From a virus, in the IMG/VR virus record IMGVR_UViG_3300026519_000647, positions 1 to 36,591 of that record: a stretch of DNA of 36,591 nucleotides; one strand, given 5' to 3'. Shown piece after piece: positions 1-7,777 of the stretch; the stretch's first letter is position 1, and every line of letters begins with the position of its first letter. Below the pieces are notes generated by a model, which saw only the letters and a program-made list of their open reading frames with translations, searched no databases and had not been told where the DNA came from. A program made the position numbers and the translations under genes.

Positions 1-807
1 TTAGTTTGAGATAATGACCTCACGCGCTTTCTTGCTCGCCGTTTTGTTTAGTGTGTAGGTTGTGTTCACCGATTCCATTTCAAACGCGCCAAACATATCT
101 CTGACCTCTGGCTTGTCATTGAGGCTCATAATGAAACGGCCTTTGATTCTGCTGAGCACCTCCGCTAGTTTTTCAAAATCAGATTGGGCAAACATATCTT
201 TACCATAGTCATTCTCATTGCTGAAATACGGAGGGTCGAGATAGAACAAGGTGAATGCGCGATCATATTTTTCTATAAATTTATCATAGGGCAAGCACTC
301 AATATTTACGCCCGCCAGTCGTTCATGTGCATCTTCCAACATACCTGATAGCTTGTTTAAATCAAACCGTGCTGGGTATCCTGCAGCAGTCCCAAAGTGC
401 CGCGTCTCAACCCTCCCGCCAAATGCCGTGCGCTGCAGATACAAAAACCGCGCTGCGCGTTCTAGGTCAGTGAGTGTGTCCGGGTCTGTCCGGTTCAAAC
501 GCTCAAACTCTGTGCGGGTTGTCAGTTGAAATTTAAGCACATCCATAAACTGTGGATAATGACGCTGCAGGATGCGAAATAGATTACTGACATCACGCGA
601 TAGATCATTAATTACCTCAGCCTTTGGCCTGTGAGTGCGGCGGAAGAATACGCCGCCCATGCCTACAAATGGCTCGGCGTATAATTTATGGGGAATAGTG
701 TTGATACGTGCAATCAGGCGCTTGGCCAGATTGCGTTTGCCGCCGATATAGGGCGCGACAGGATTGGCCGGCTGAACCGGACGTAATGATTTAGGGATTG
801 AATTCAT
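1..807 (-). CDS. D12-class DNA adenine-N6 methyltransferase
   Basis: This 268-residue protein is predicted to methylate adenine in DNA using S-adenosylmethionine. It shows the D12/Dam layout: PYIGGKR near residues 19-25 (SAM/DNA-binding N-terminal motif), EPFVGMGGVFF (motif I, FxGxG type) near 45-55, and the catalytic DPPYF at residues 191-195. Length is normal for the family, so it looks intact. It lies downstream of the thermonuclease-like gene on the same strand, separated by 122 bp, so it may be the last gene of the leftward late operon or have its own promoter. No restriction endonuclease lies beside it, so an anti-restriction or regulatory role is inferred. Its start lacks a good ribosome site (only GAGTGA about 8 bases upstream). 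The recognition sequence cannot be read from the protein. Confidence 0.93.
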   Translation of the reverse strand: MNSIPKSLRPVQPANPVAPYIGGKRNLAKRLIARINTIPHKLYAEPFVGMGGVFFRRTHRPKAEVINDLSRDVSNLFRILQRHYPQFMDVLKFQLTTRTEFERLNRTDPDTLTDLERAARFLYLQRTAFGGRVETRHFGTAAGYPARFDLNKLSGMLEDAHERLAGVNIECLPYDKFIEKYDRAFTLFYLDPPYFSNENDYGKDMFAQSDFEKLAEVLSRIKGRFIMSLNDKPEVRDMFGAFEMESVNTTYTLNKTASKKAREVIISN

Positions 808-929
808 GATTTAAGTCACTCTATGTTTCACCCGCCCCGTACAGGGTGGCGGGATTGATTCGCAGGTACCTGCATTGTCATGAGAGAGACCGCTCTCGGC
901 TTATGCGTTACAGCGCATTAGCCCCCGCC
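808..929. other. Intergenic region with several dyads; candidate promoter/terminator or cos region
   Basis: No gene is visible in these 122 bases. They hold a hairpin with arms CCCGCC (831-836) and GGCGGG (848-853), a perfect 12-bp palindrome GCAGGTACCTGC (862-873), and a hairpin with arms ATGCG (903-907) and CGCAT (914-918). In P2 the cos site lies just beyond the end of gene Q, so this is a positional candidate for cos, but I recognise no cos sequence. It could equally be the terminator of the portal operon plus the promoter of the methylase. Confidence 0.4.
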
Positions 930-1406
930 TTAATCGGGCGGAGCAATCGGCGTATCGATCGGCCAGTCTTTGCCGTCGTAAAATTCGACGCCGCCTATGA
1001 TGTCGCGCATGTGTTCGTTTAGGTTTTTGCCGTCTTTGTGGACTATGCCGAGCAGGCGTCCGAATTTACCGCTTTTGTCTTGGACGGTTTCAATCACAAC
1101 CCAAACCGGCTCGGCTAGCTGGTGGTATTTGACCTTGCGCGGAAAATCAGCAGGATCGAGGCCTAGGAAGCTAATCAGGGCATCGCGGTGATCAAAACCG
1201 ACCTGCACATCATCTGCATCAATCCCTTTGCGCTTGTTGCGCTTAATCTCTTGGCAGTTGATAGCGAATAGCCGAATGGTCTCATCATCTTTCCAAACAT
1301 GATCATACATATCAAGATTACCAATAATCGTATCGCCGTCATAAATTGCGGTTATTGTAAACCCGTAGCGGTATGCTGGTTTTGTTATTATCCTAGTTCT
1401 ACTCAT
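930..1406 (-). CDS. Staphylococcal-nuclease-like (thermonuclease/SNase) protein
   Basis: This 158-residue protein resembles the SNase fold, a Ca-dependent phosphodiesterase of DNA and RNA. The key residues appear in the expected order: D23 and D25 in YDGDTI, R45 and E53 in IRLFAINCQEI, and R117 in FGRLLG. These match the catalytic Asp/Arg/Glu/Arg pattern of the family. No signal peptide is seen, so it would act in the cytoplasm. Its start overlaps the end of the portal gene by 8 bp, so it is translated as the third gene of the leftward late operon P-Q-nuclease. P2 itself has no such gene here. The role is inferred only; host DNA degradation or help in DNA processing at packaging are possible. 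Confidence 0.75.
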   Translation of the reverse strand: MSRTRIITKPAYRYGFTITAIYDGDTIIGNLDMYDHVWKDDETIRLFAINCQEIKRNKRKGIDADDVQVGFDHRDALISFLGLDPADFPRKVKYHQLAEPVWVVIETVQDKSGKFGRLLGIVHKDGKNLNEHMRDIIGGVEFYDGKDWPIDTPIAPPD

Positions 1407-2439
1407 TGTCTTGCTCCTTTTCCCAATCGAATGGTTTGAATGTTATGACCTGTTCGCCTATCCACGCGTTCAGTTCGGCCATGCGGGATTGCAATGGCCT
1501 TATTTCGTTTTTCTCGAATATGATTTGCGCATCGGCGGCGGAGCCAAACCCGCCTGTGTTATTGGGCACGATGCCCATAATTTGCGGTGGCACACGGTGC
1601 ATGGCTAAAACATCATCCCGGCTGATGTTTTTGATATTGGTGAACTGGTCTTTGGCTGTGGCTTCGGACAAATGGATAATTTGCAGCCCGTCTTTTTTAC
1701 CGCCGGGCGCGTGCATGAACAAAGACTTGAAATTCCCCGGCCCTTTGGATTTCCGCATTTGCTCCTGCAGGGCCTTAACATCGTCCTCATTAAAAGTGGC
1801 GTCGGTGAGATACATCACATAGCCAGCATGTGCGCCATTATCGTAATATTTCCGCCTGAATATTGTGGCGCTTTCGTTCAGCCAAATAGAATGCAATGCC
1901 GCCATATAATCCGGCTGGCCATAGATTTCCTGATTTACGTCCGGCTCCAATAAATGGAAAATGCTGTCTTTTTTGAACGCATGCATTTTGCTTTTCTTGT
2001 CCAAAAATCCATAGCCGCCCTTTTTGTGAATGCGGACAAATTTCGACGGCGCAGGTTTAAGCGAAAACGCACCGCCGAGCCTGTTTTTAATCCGCTCAAA
2101 ATAGGCATTGCCAAACACCAGATAATCATAGACAAAGCGGGCAAAATCGGCGCGGCTCAATAAATTATGTTCAATATAATTCGCGACCAGTAAATTGGTT
2201 TTGACCTTAAGCGCACTGGCATGATGCACACTAGATTTCAGGGTCTCGGACAGCCCCTGCACGGGCGTCGGCAAATCATAATATTCATCATGGCTCGGCA
2301 CCAAAAACCCAATCACCCGCGAACGGGTCAAAGACGGATCAGGATCACCAAAGCTAAAACTATAGAGCCGCTGCCCTGTGTCCGCTAGGTTTTCATCTTT
2401 TTTGGGCTTTGCCTTTACCGCTGTTTTTACTCTTGCCAT
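1399..2439 (-). CDS. Q: P2 gpQ-like portal protein
   Basis: This 346-residue protein belongs to the PBSX/P2 gpQ portal family, which forms the dodecameric ring at the capsid vertex through which DNA is packaged. Recognisable segments are YSFSFGDPDPSL near the N-terminus, the ARFVYDYLVFGNAYFERIKN region, DVNQEIYGQPDY, and the C-terminal NNTGGFGSAADA followed by FEKNEIRPLQSRM. Length matches P2 gpQ (about 344). It overlaps the terminase gene upstream by 13 bp and the nuclease gene downstream by 8 bp, indicating translational coupling. Confidence 0.96.
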   Translation of the reverse strand: MARVKTAVKAKPKKDENLADTGQRLYSFSFGDPDPSLTRSRVIGFLVPSHDEYYDLPTPVQGLSETLKSSVHHASALKVKTNLLVANYIEHNLLSRADFARFVYDYLVFGNAYFERIKNRLGGAFSLKPAPSKFVRIHKKGGYGFLDKKSKMHAFKKDSIFHLLEPDVNQEIYGQPDYMAALHSIWLNESATIFRRKYYDNGAHAGYVMYLTDATFNEDDVKALQEQMRKSKGPGNFKSLFMHAPGGKKDGLQIIHLSEATAKDQFTNIKNISRDDVLAMHRVPPQIMGIVPNNTGGFGSAADAQIIFEKNEIRPLQSRMAELNAWIGEQVITFKPFDWEKEQDNE

Positions 2440-4196
2440 GTTATACTTCCTTTTTTCTTGCCGGATAATGTGTCGACACTTTCAAGCGCCATTTCGTCGA
2501 GGGCGTTAAACAAAGCCCATGCAATATCCGCATGACCCGTATCGCCAGAGCGGCCGGCTTTGTATGTGATGTGTTTTGAATTGTCGGTGACCGAGCGGTG
2601 AATGGCGAGCAAGCTGGCCAGCATGTCCGTCCAACCCGCATCAAATTTAATCCGGCGATTTTGGATAAGATGCTGCGCTTTAATCACAAGCCGGGTTTTG
2701 CTCTCAACGCTGTAAATAATTTTATTGGTACGCGGGAAGAATTGTTTGACCAATTCATAAACCGCTAAGCCCATGCCCGACGCGTCAATATTGATGGCCT
2801 GGACATTGTATTTTTCGGTGAGGGCTTTCAGTTTTTTGGCCTGTTCATCAAAACTGATATTGTTCCAGCTTTCTTTCTGAACCACACGGAACAAACCGCC
2901 CGCCGTTTGCGGCGGGGCAATCACAACCACACTGGCATTATCTCGCGACCGCGACGGATCATAACCAATCCAGACGGGCAGATTACCCAACGGACGGGCG
3001 GCCAGAGGTTTCAAATCCGTCCAAGCCGTCCAGCTATCGACCATACAGCGTTGCAATTCGGTTAGGCTGAAAATACTGGCGGCGGCGTCGACAAATTCGC
3101 ACATAAACAGATTGCGAAACTCCTGTTTGGCGTATTCCAGCCGCAGTTCACCAATATCAAACAAAGTACAGCCGCCCGCTTCGGCGTCTTCGACCGTAAC
3201 AATTTGCCGCCATTGCCCATCCGGACAAACAAGCCCGTCTTTTAGATCAGCATGGGTCAGCTTAAATTCTTTGCGCTCCGCCTTGCTGCGGCCTTTGTTG
3301 AACAACTTCCCAGACCAGAACTCATAGGCTTCGCTGCTGAGTGTTGAGGGTACAGAGAAATATGTTTTGCGCCATTTTTTGTGCGCAGCCATGCCTGATG
3401 AGACTTTGCGGAGTTCGTGGAATTTATAAACCCAGTGATATTCGTCGAAATACAAATGCCCGTGATAAGATTGGGCAGTGCGCGAATTGGTACCGAGAAA
3501 ATACAGAGTGGCGTCATTATGGCCAAGCTTAATCGGGTCACCCCTAAGCTCTACCCCAGTCACCTCTTTAACCCAGTCTATAATATAGCCCTTGAACACA
3601 TGGGCTTGGGCTTTGGAAGCCGAAAGGAAGATTTGGTTATCGCCCGTCTTGGCCGCGTCCAATAGGGCTTCGCGGGCAAAGTACCAAGTGGCACCAATTT
3701 GGCGGGATTTTAATATATTGCGGGTGCGGTGTATTTTGGCTTTGAACCAAACACGCTGATAATCAAACAAGCATTCATCAAATGATTTTTGCAACAGGGC
3801 AATATGCTCATCGGTCAGGACGTTTTTACCTTTGACGGCTTTACCCTTGGATTTGTTTTTCAGCTTCGGATTTATATCGGACGGCACACCGCCGTTTTCA
3901 AACTTCTGAATACGGGCAGTCCGCTCCAATAATTTACCCAGACTTTCAATTTCCTTGAAATCCCGATCGGTTTTTTCCGGCTTGGCAACCAATTGGTTTA
4001 ATCTTGTATGGGTGTTTACCCCAACCTGTCTGGCCGGAGACGCTTTGTCCCAATTATCCCGCCGCTTCCAACTATCAATAGTCTGGTATTTAAGCGACAG
4101 TTTTTCCGCAATATCGACCATTTTCCAGCCTTGCCAATATAGCATGGCCGCTTGGTGACGCGGCGCGGTTTCGGGGTCAATCACAGAAAATAACAT
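2427..4196 (-). CDS. P: P2 gpP-like terminase ATPase (large) subunit
   Basis: This 589-residue protein is the packaging motor ATPase with a C-terminal RNase H-like nuclease domain. Visible parts are an N-terminal helix-turn-helix (MLYWQGWKMVDIAEKLSLKYQTIDSW as a divided segment), a Walker-A-like KSRQIGATW ending near residue 171, Walker B LYFDE with D251/E252, and a nuclease motif GYDPSRSRDNASVVV starting near D413. I chose the ATG at 4196 rather than an upstream in-frame GTG at 4217, because the N-terminus then matches P2 gpP and a -10-like TATTGT (4208-4203) would place the transcript start at about 4196. No Shine-Dalgarno sequence precedes it. It heads the leftward late operon and diverges from O across a shared 22-bp dyad. 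Confidence 0.95.
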   Translation of the reverse strand: MLFSVIDPETAPRHQAAMLYWQGWKMVDIAEKLSLKYQTIDSWKRRDNWDKASPARQVGVNTHTRLNQLVAKPEKTDRDFKEIESLGKLLERTARIQKFENGGVPSDINPKLKNKSKGKAVKGKNVLTDEHIALLQKSFDECLFDYQRVWFKAKIHRTRNILKSRQIGATWYFAREALLDAAKTGDNQIFLSASKAQAHVFKGYIIDWVKEVTGVELRGDPIKLGHNDATLYFLGTNSRTAQSYHGHLYFDEYHWVYKFHELRKVSSGMAAHKKWRKTYFSVPSTLSSEAYEFWSGKLFNKGRSKAERKEFKLTHADLKDGLVCPDGQWRQIVTVEDAEAGGCTLFDIGELRLEYAKQEFRNLFMCEFVDAAASIFSLTELQRCMVDSWTAWTDLKPLAARPLGNLPVWIGYDPSRSRDNASVVVIAPPQTAGGLFRVVQKESWNNISFDEQAKKLKALTEKYNVQAINIDASGMGLAVYELVKQFFPRTNKIIYSVESKTRLVIKAQHLIQNRRIKFDAGWTDMLASLLAIHRSVTDNSKHITYKAGRSGDTGHADIAWALFNALDEMALESVDTLSGKKKGSITWQE

Positions 4197-4239
4197 GGGC
4201 GCACAATATGAGCGCACTGAAATAATGTGCGGCCTTTCC

Positions 4240-4261
4240 GTGCATTATCCTGATAACGCAC
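4240..4261. promoter_or_regulatory. 22-bp dyad between divergent P and O operons; candidate late-activator (Ogr-type) site
   Basis: The arms GTGCATTATC (4240-4249) and GATAACGCAC (4252-4261) flank CT and are complementary except for one position. The only other copy in the window precedes gene V (11642-11663). The dyad centre is 54 bp from the P start and 58 bp from the O start, so one element could serve both divergent promoters. Possible -10 boxes about 45-47 bp from the centre (TATTGT toward P, TTGTAC toward O) would put the centre near -55, as for P2 Ogr. Alternative boxes about 25 bp away cannot be excluded. The early operon encodes an Ogr homologue. Confidence 0.65.
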
Positions 4262-4308
4262 CGATACCATTTGATTGATAGTGAAAAAGGTTTTTTGTAC
4301 ATCTCGAA

Positions 4309-5187
4309 ATGACAAAACCAAACCTGATAACAAAATTCTTCGCAATCGGCACATCCGGACCAACTGTTGATGGGCGTATTATCAAGCCCTCAACTATTGA
4401 TGAGCTGGCCGCAACCTATGATCCTGCTGAATATACTGCGGGTATAAATATTGAACATTTAAACAGTCGGTCTATGTGGGGTGAATTTCCCGCGATGGGA
4501 CGGGTTGTGGCGCTAAAAGCTAGAGACGATAAAAAAGGTCGCCGTGTTTTGCTGGCACAAATTGAACCAAGTTTGCACTTGCAGTATTTAAGCCAGCAAA
4601 AGCAAAAATTATTCACATCTATGGAAATCGTAACCAATTTTGCAAAAACGGGAAAAGCCTATTTAATAGGCCTGGCAATGACCGATCGTCCGGCGGCCCT
4701 AGGAGTCGAAGCTTTATGTTTTTCTGCAAATAACGATGGTCCAACGGACGACAGATTCAAAAAAAACCTATTCACCCAAAATTATGAAACGGAGATTTTC
4801 ACCATGGACGACGATAACAAACCTGCCGAAAAATCTGAAATCAAGCCTGCGGGCGACGAAAAACCCGAAACCCAAAGAGGTGACAAGCAATCCTTCGTGC
4901 AAAAATTCGCCAAACTCTTAAATCCTGTAAAACAGGAAAGCGACGACAACTTCACGGCGCTACAAGCTGCCAGCCTTGAACTGGCGCAAAAATACGCGGA
5001 TTTGGACACAGCCCATGCTGAAATGGCCGACAATTTCAAAACCGTTACCGAAGATCTGTCGCGGAAACTCCTCGCCCAAGAAAACACCATCACCAAATTA
5101 TCCGCCGCCCTTGAAGCTACCCCCGAAGGCGGCACACCTCGCCCGACCGCCACGGGCGAAGAAGATGAAAACCTCGCTGACTGCTAA
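4309..5187 (+). CDS. O: P2 gpO-like capsid scaffolding protein and serine protease
   Basis: This 292-residue protein assembles the procapsid and cleaves itself and capsid proteins during maturation. The N-terminal protease domain carries a triad that aligns with P2 gpO: D21 (VDGRII), H50 (NIEHL) and S104 (LFTSMEI). A low-complexity acidic linker follows (about 150-190), then a coiled-coil scaffold helix (about 195-265). The ATG at 4309 has no Shine-Dalgarno sequence; the nearest purine run is 18 bases away. The gene starts the rightward head operon, 47 bp after the late dyad. A well-placed internal start at 4804 may give a free scaffold form. Confidence 0.93.
   Translation: MTKPNLITKFFAIGTSGPTVDGRIIKPSTIDELAATYDPAEYTAGINIEHLNSRSMWGEFPAMGRVVALKARDDKKGRRVLLAQIEPSLHLQYLSQQKQKLFTSMEIVTNFAKTGKAYLIGLAMTDRPAALGVEALCFSANNDGPTDDRFKKNLFTQNYETEIFTMDDDNKPAEKSEIKPAGDEKPETQRGDKQSFVQKFAKLLNPVKQESDDNFTALQAASLELAQKYADLDTAHAEMADNFKTVTEDLSRKLLAQENTITKLSAALEATPEGGTPRPTATGEEDENLADC
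4804..5187 (+). other. Possible internal in-frame start in O giving scaffold-only protein
   Basis: An in-frame ATG (residue M166 of O) is preceded by GGAG at 4791-4794 with a 9-base gap. This is a better ribosome site than that of O itself. The product, beginning MDDDNKPAEK, would be a 127-residue acidic coiled-coil scaffold without the protease, as lambda Nu3 is made inside gene C. This is inferred from the site and the domain boundary only. Confidence 0.4.
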
Positions 5188-5230
5188 TAAACCAGCCCGC
5201 CAAAACTAACCCGATTAAGGAAACTACCCC

Positions 5231-6268
5231 ATGCCTAAGAAAATCCTAAATACCGCATCTGTCGCAATGATGGTTCAGGCCTATAAAACCCGCGTCATGG
5301 AACTAAACGGCGTCACACCCGATGTTGGCGGCTCGTTCGCCGTAGACCCGTCCATTGAACAAAAATTGGAAGACAAAATTCGCGAAAATGCAGACTTCCT
5401 CGGCGAGATTAATGTTGTCGGGGTGCGAGATTTAGAGGGCGATAAAGTCGGGCTGGACGTAACCGGAACCATTGCCAAGCGCACAGATACAGATGTGGGT
5501 GATCGCCAGACCGCCGACAATCTCGCCCTTGCTGATAGCCGCTATCGCTGTGAAAAAACCGAATTCGACACGCACATTAAATGGTCAACCTTGGACGCTT
5601 GGCGCAAATTCGCCGATTTCCAACAACGTATCACAGGCGGTGTCACGCGTCAGATCGCGCGCGACCGTTTAATGATCGGATTTAACGGCACAAGCGCCGC
5701 CGCAGTTACAGACCCTGTCGCTAACCCACTCTTGCAAGATGTCAATATTGGCTGGCTTAAACATGTGGAAACCCGGCGTCCCGCTGCCCATTTGAACGCT
5801 ATCAAAATCGGTATTGGCACAGGCGCAGACTTCAAAAATATTGACCAAGCCGTTTATGCGGCGCGGCATGAACTTATTTCACCGTGGAACCGCAATGACA
5901 CGAGCTTGAACTCTATTATGGGGTCTGGCTTGATGGTCGATAAAAACATTGCCGCTATTGGTGACAATGAAGCCCCAACCGAACGCGCCGCCCTACAAAC
6001 CCTAATCGCCAATCAGCTGATCGGAACCTTGCGCACGAAATATGTACCGTTTTTCCCAGAACGCTCAGTCTTTATCACCAGCCCGGATAATCTGGCTATT
6101 TATTACCAAGAAGGCTCGCGTCGCCGTCATATTATCGACAACCCAAAACGCGACCGCTTGGAAGATTACCAAACTTTGAACGAGTCCTATGTGGTCGAAG
6201 ACTTGGACAAATGCGCCCTGCTAACCAATGTATTGCTTTGGGATGAAGTTGGCGCAGTTTGGGCATAG
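5231..6268 (+). CDS. N: P2 gpN-like major capsid protein
   Basis: This 345-residue protein is the HK97-fold major capsid subunit of P2-like phages. Family features include an N-terminal scaffold-processed segment, FAVDPSIEQKLEDKI, the FLGEINVVGVRD region, the conserved GFNGTSAA segment, the NPLLQDVNIGWLK segment, and a C-terminus with RRHIIDNPKRDRLEDYQTLNESYVVED (conserved as spaced pieces). Length fits P2 gpN (357). AAGGAA (5218-5223) is a fair ribosome site before the ATG. It follows O by 43 bp and precedes the small terminase gene, as in P2. Confidence 0.96.
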   Translation: MPKKILNTASVAMMVQAYKTRVMELNGVTPDVGGSFAVDPSIEQKLEDKIRENADFLGEINVVGVRDLEGDKVGLDVTGTIAKRTDTDVGDRQTADNLALADSRYRCEKTEFDTHIKWSTLDAWRKFADFQQRITGGVTRQIARDRLMIGFNGTSAAAVTDPVANPLLQDVNIGWLKHVETRRPAAHLNAIKIGIGTGADFKNIDQAVYAARHELISPWNRNDTSLNSIMGSGLMVDKNIAAIGDNEAPTERAALQTLIANQLIGTLRTKYVPFFPERSVFITSPDNLAIYYQEGSRRRHIIDNPKRDRLEDYQTLNESYVVEDLDKCALLTNVLLWDEVGAVWA

Positions 6269-6302
6269 GCAAAGTAAATTTAACCGGGGATAGGAGAATA
6301 TC

Positions 6303-7100
6303 ATGAATGTATTTCGCAAACACCGTGAAAAAACGCTAGCTGCGGAAGCGGCCAAAGCCGCCGCCGCGTCTGGCGACGGCAATATGGACACCGCCAAAGC
6401 CACAAATATTTACGAACAAATGTTGGCGCAAATGGCCGCCCATAAGGTCGAACTGAAAGGCGTCCAAAGTCTGACCGCCAAGGCCGAGAAAAAAGCTGAA
6501 TTCATTCCCGTTTACGAATCCTATGTTGAGGGTATTCTTGCCGCCGACGAAGATGTGCAAGACGACGTGGTTGTTACCATATTTGTTTGGGCCATGGATG
6601 CTGGCCAGTTTGAATTGGCCTTGCGCATTGCCGAGTGGGCGCTGAAATATGACCTCGCCCCGCCGCCAAATTTCACCCGCACCATTGCCACTATTTTGGC
6701 AGAAGTTATCGCCGACACGGCTTTGTCCGACCGCGATAATATCCAAAACTATCTGGATGTCTTGGAAGATACATTGGACTTGGTCAGGGACAAAGACATG
6801 CCCGACCAGGTTAAGGCCAAATTGTATAAAGCTTTGGGCTTTGCCAATAGCAAAGCATTCCCAGAAGAGGCGCTCGAATATCTTGAGCAAGCGCTCAAAT
6901 TAAACCCACGCGCAGGTGTCAAAAAAGACATCAAAGCCTTGGAAAAAACAATCACCGACCTATCCCCGGCGCCCGTCCCCGCCGAAGGTGTGCAAACCGA
7001 GGCCGTCAAGGCCGAAGTTGAAACACCATCTGGCGGGGCGGCTGCGGATAAGTCTGAACAACCGCCTGTAAAACAAGCTGCAACAGATGAGCAGCAATAG
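6303..7100 (+). CDS. M: P2 gpM-like terminase small (endonuclease) subunit
   Basis: This 265-residue protein is the small terminase subunit that recognises and cuts cos with gpP. The family signature is visible in the middle: a segment of acidic and aromatic residues near DVVVTIFVWAMDAGQFELAL, then IAEWALKYDLAPP, and ADTALSDRDNIQNYLD. The first 40 residues and last 55 are Ala/Glu/Lys/Pro-rich and look flexible. AGGAG at about 6292-6296 gives a clear ribosome site. The C-terminal end overlaps gene L by 14 bp. The presence of gpM implies a cos-type packaging phage. Confidence 0.92.
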   Translation: MNVFRKHREKTLAAEAAKAAAASGDGNMDTAKATNIYEQMLAQMAAHKVELKGVQSLTAKAEKKAEFIPVYESYVEGILAADEDVQDDVVVTIFVWAMDAGQFELALRIAEWALKYDLAPPPNFTRTIATILAEVIADTALSDRDNIQNYLDVLEDTLDLVRDKDMPDQVKAKLYKALGFANSKAFPEEALEYLEQALKLNPRAGVKKDIKALEKTITDLSPAPVPAEGVQTEAVKAEVETPSGGAAADKSEQPPVKQAATDEQQ

Positions 7101-7557
7101 CGTCATAATCCCCCACGGCGCGGGCGACCCTGTTGATGTCACAATCGCCAGCCATAATTTCTGGCCGGAATTGTCCAGCAATGATTTCCGCAATATTATG
7201 CGGGTCGGCGGCACTATCCCAAACACAAGGGTCGAAGCCACGCTGATTGCCGCCGTCATTGCGGTCAATAAGGAATTGCAAAAATTCAGGTTAACATGGG
7301 CGCTTTATGCAGGCCTTGAAGATATACCCGCCGATCAAGTCGCAGGCATATCGATCTATGTCCACCAATACCAAGCCGCCGTCTTCAACAATGCCAAAGC
7401 TGACCTAGTGGAAAGATACCGCGATTTTGACAGCACAAATGACGGCCACGACGAAGCCGATAAATTAGAAGAAACCATAGACGATTACCGCCGCAAATCC
7501 CGCGAAAACATTCGGGCTTTATTGGGAAATCCGCGCACAACAATAGAGCTGCTATGA
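7087..7557 (+). CDS. L: P2 gpL-like head completion/stabilisation protein
   Basis: This 156-residue protein matches P2 gpL, the adaptor bound beneath the portal that completes DNA-filled heads. Family markers include FWPELSSNDFRNIMRVGGTI near the N-terminus, the helical RVEATLIAAVIAVNKEL segment, and a C-terminal helix ending IRALLGNPRTTIELL. It overlaps M by 14 bp and X by 4 bp, consistent with coupled translation in the head operon. Length is close to P2 gpL (169). Confidence 0.92.
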   Translation: MSSNSVIIPHGAGDPVDVTIASHNFWPELSSNDFRNIMRVGGTIPNTRVEATLIAAVIAVNKELQKFRLTWALYAGLEDIPADQVAGISIYVHQYQAAVFNNAKADLVERYRDFDSTNDGHDEADKLEETIDDYRRKSRENIRALLGNPRTTIELL

Positions 7558-7766
7558 CCCAGACCTTAAAAACCCAATCCGGCCAAACCATTGATGATAT
7601 TGTTTACCAGATTTACGGCGACAATCCCCACATGTTGGCAGCGGTGACGGGTGCTAACCCGCATGCCTTAAATCTAGGCATTCATTTGCCCGCTGGTATT
7701 GAAATCAATCTGCCCGAGATTATCCCAACAACCAAAACCCAAACCATTATCAATCTTTGGGATTAG
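7554..7766 (+). CDS. X: P2 gpX-like tail protein
   Basis: This 70-residue protein has the LysM-like tail protein X fold used in the baseplate hub or tail of contractile phages. The segment YQIYGDNPHMLAAVTGANP followed by LGIHLPAGIEINLPE is typical (the family pattern is residues D-x-x-x-x-x-x-YG followed by N-P-x-L-x-x-x-G-x-x-L-P-x-G). The start codon overlaps the stop of L (ATGA). As in P2 it sits directly before the lysis genes. Confidence 0.93.
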   Translation: MTQTLKTQSGQTIDDIVYQIYGDNPHMLAAVTGANPHALNLGIHLPAGIEINLPEIIPTTKTQTIINLWD

Positions 7767-7777
7767 AAAGGAAAAAA

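Noticed and set aside
1406-1822. Plus-strand 138-residue frame opposite the portal gene
   Set aside because: Antisense of conserved portal codons; no supporting signals.
6336-6890. 184-residue minus-strand frame opposite M
   Set aside because: Antisense shadow of the terminase small subunit gene without a ribosome site or family.
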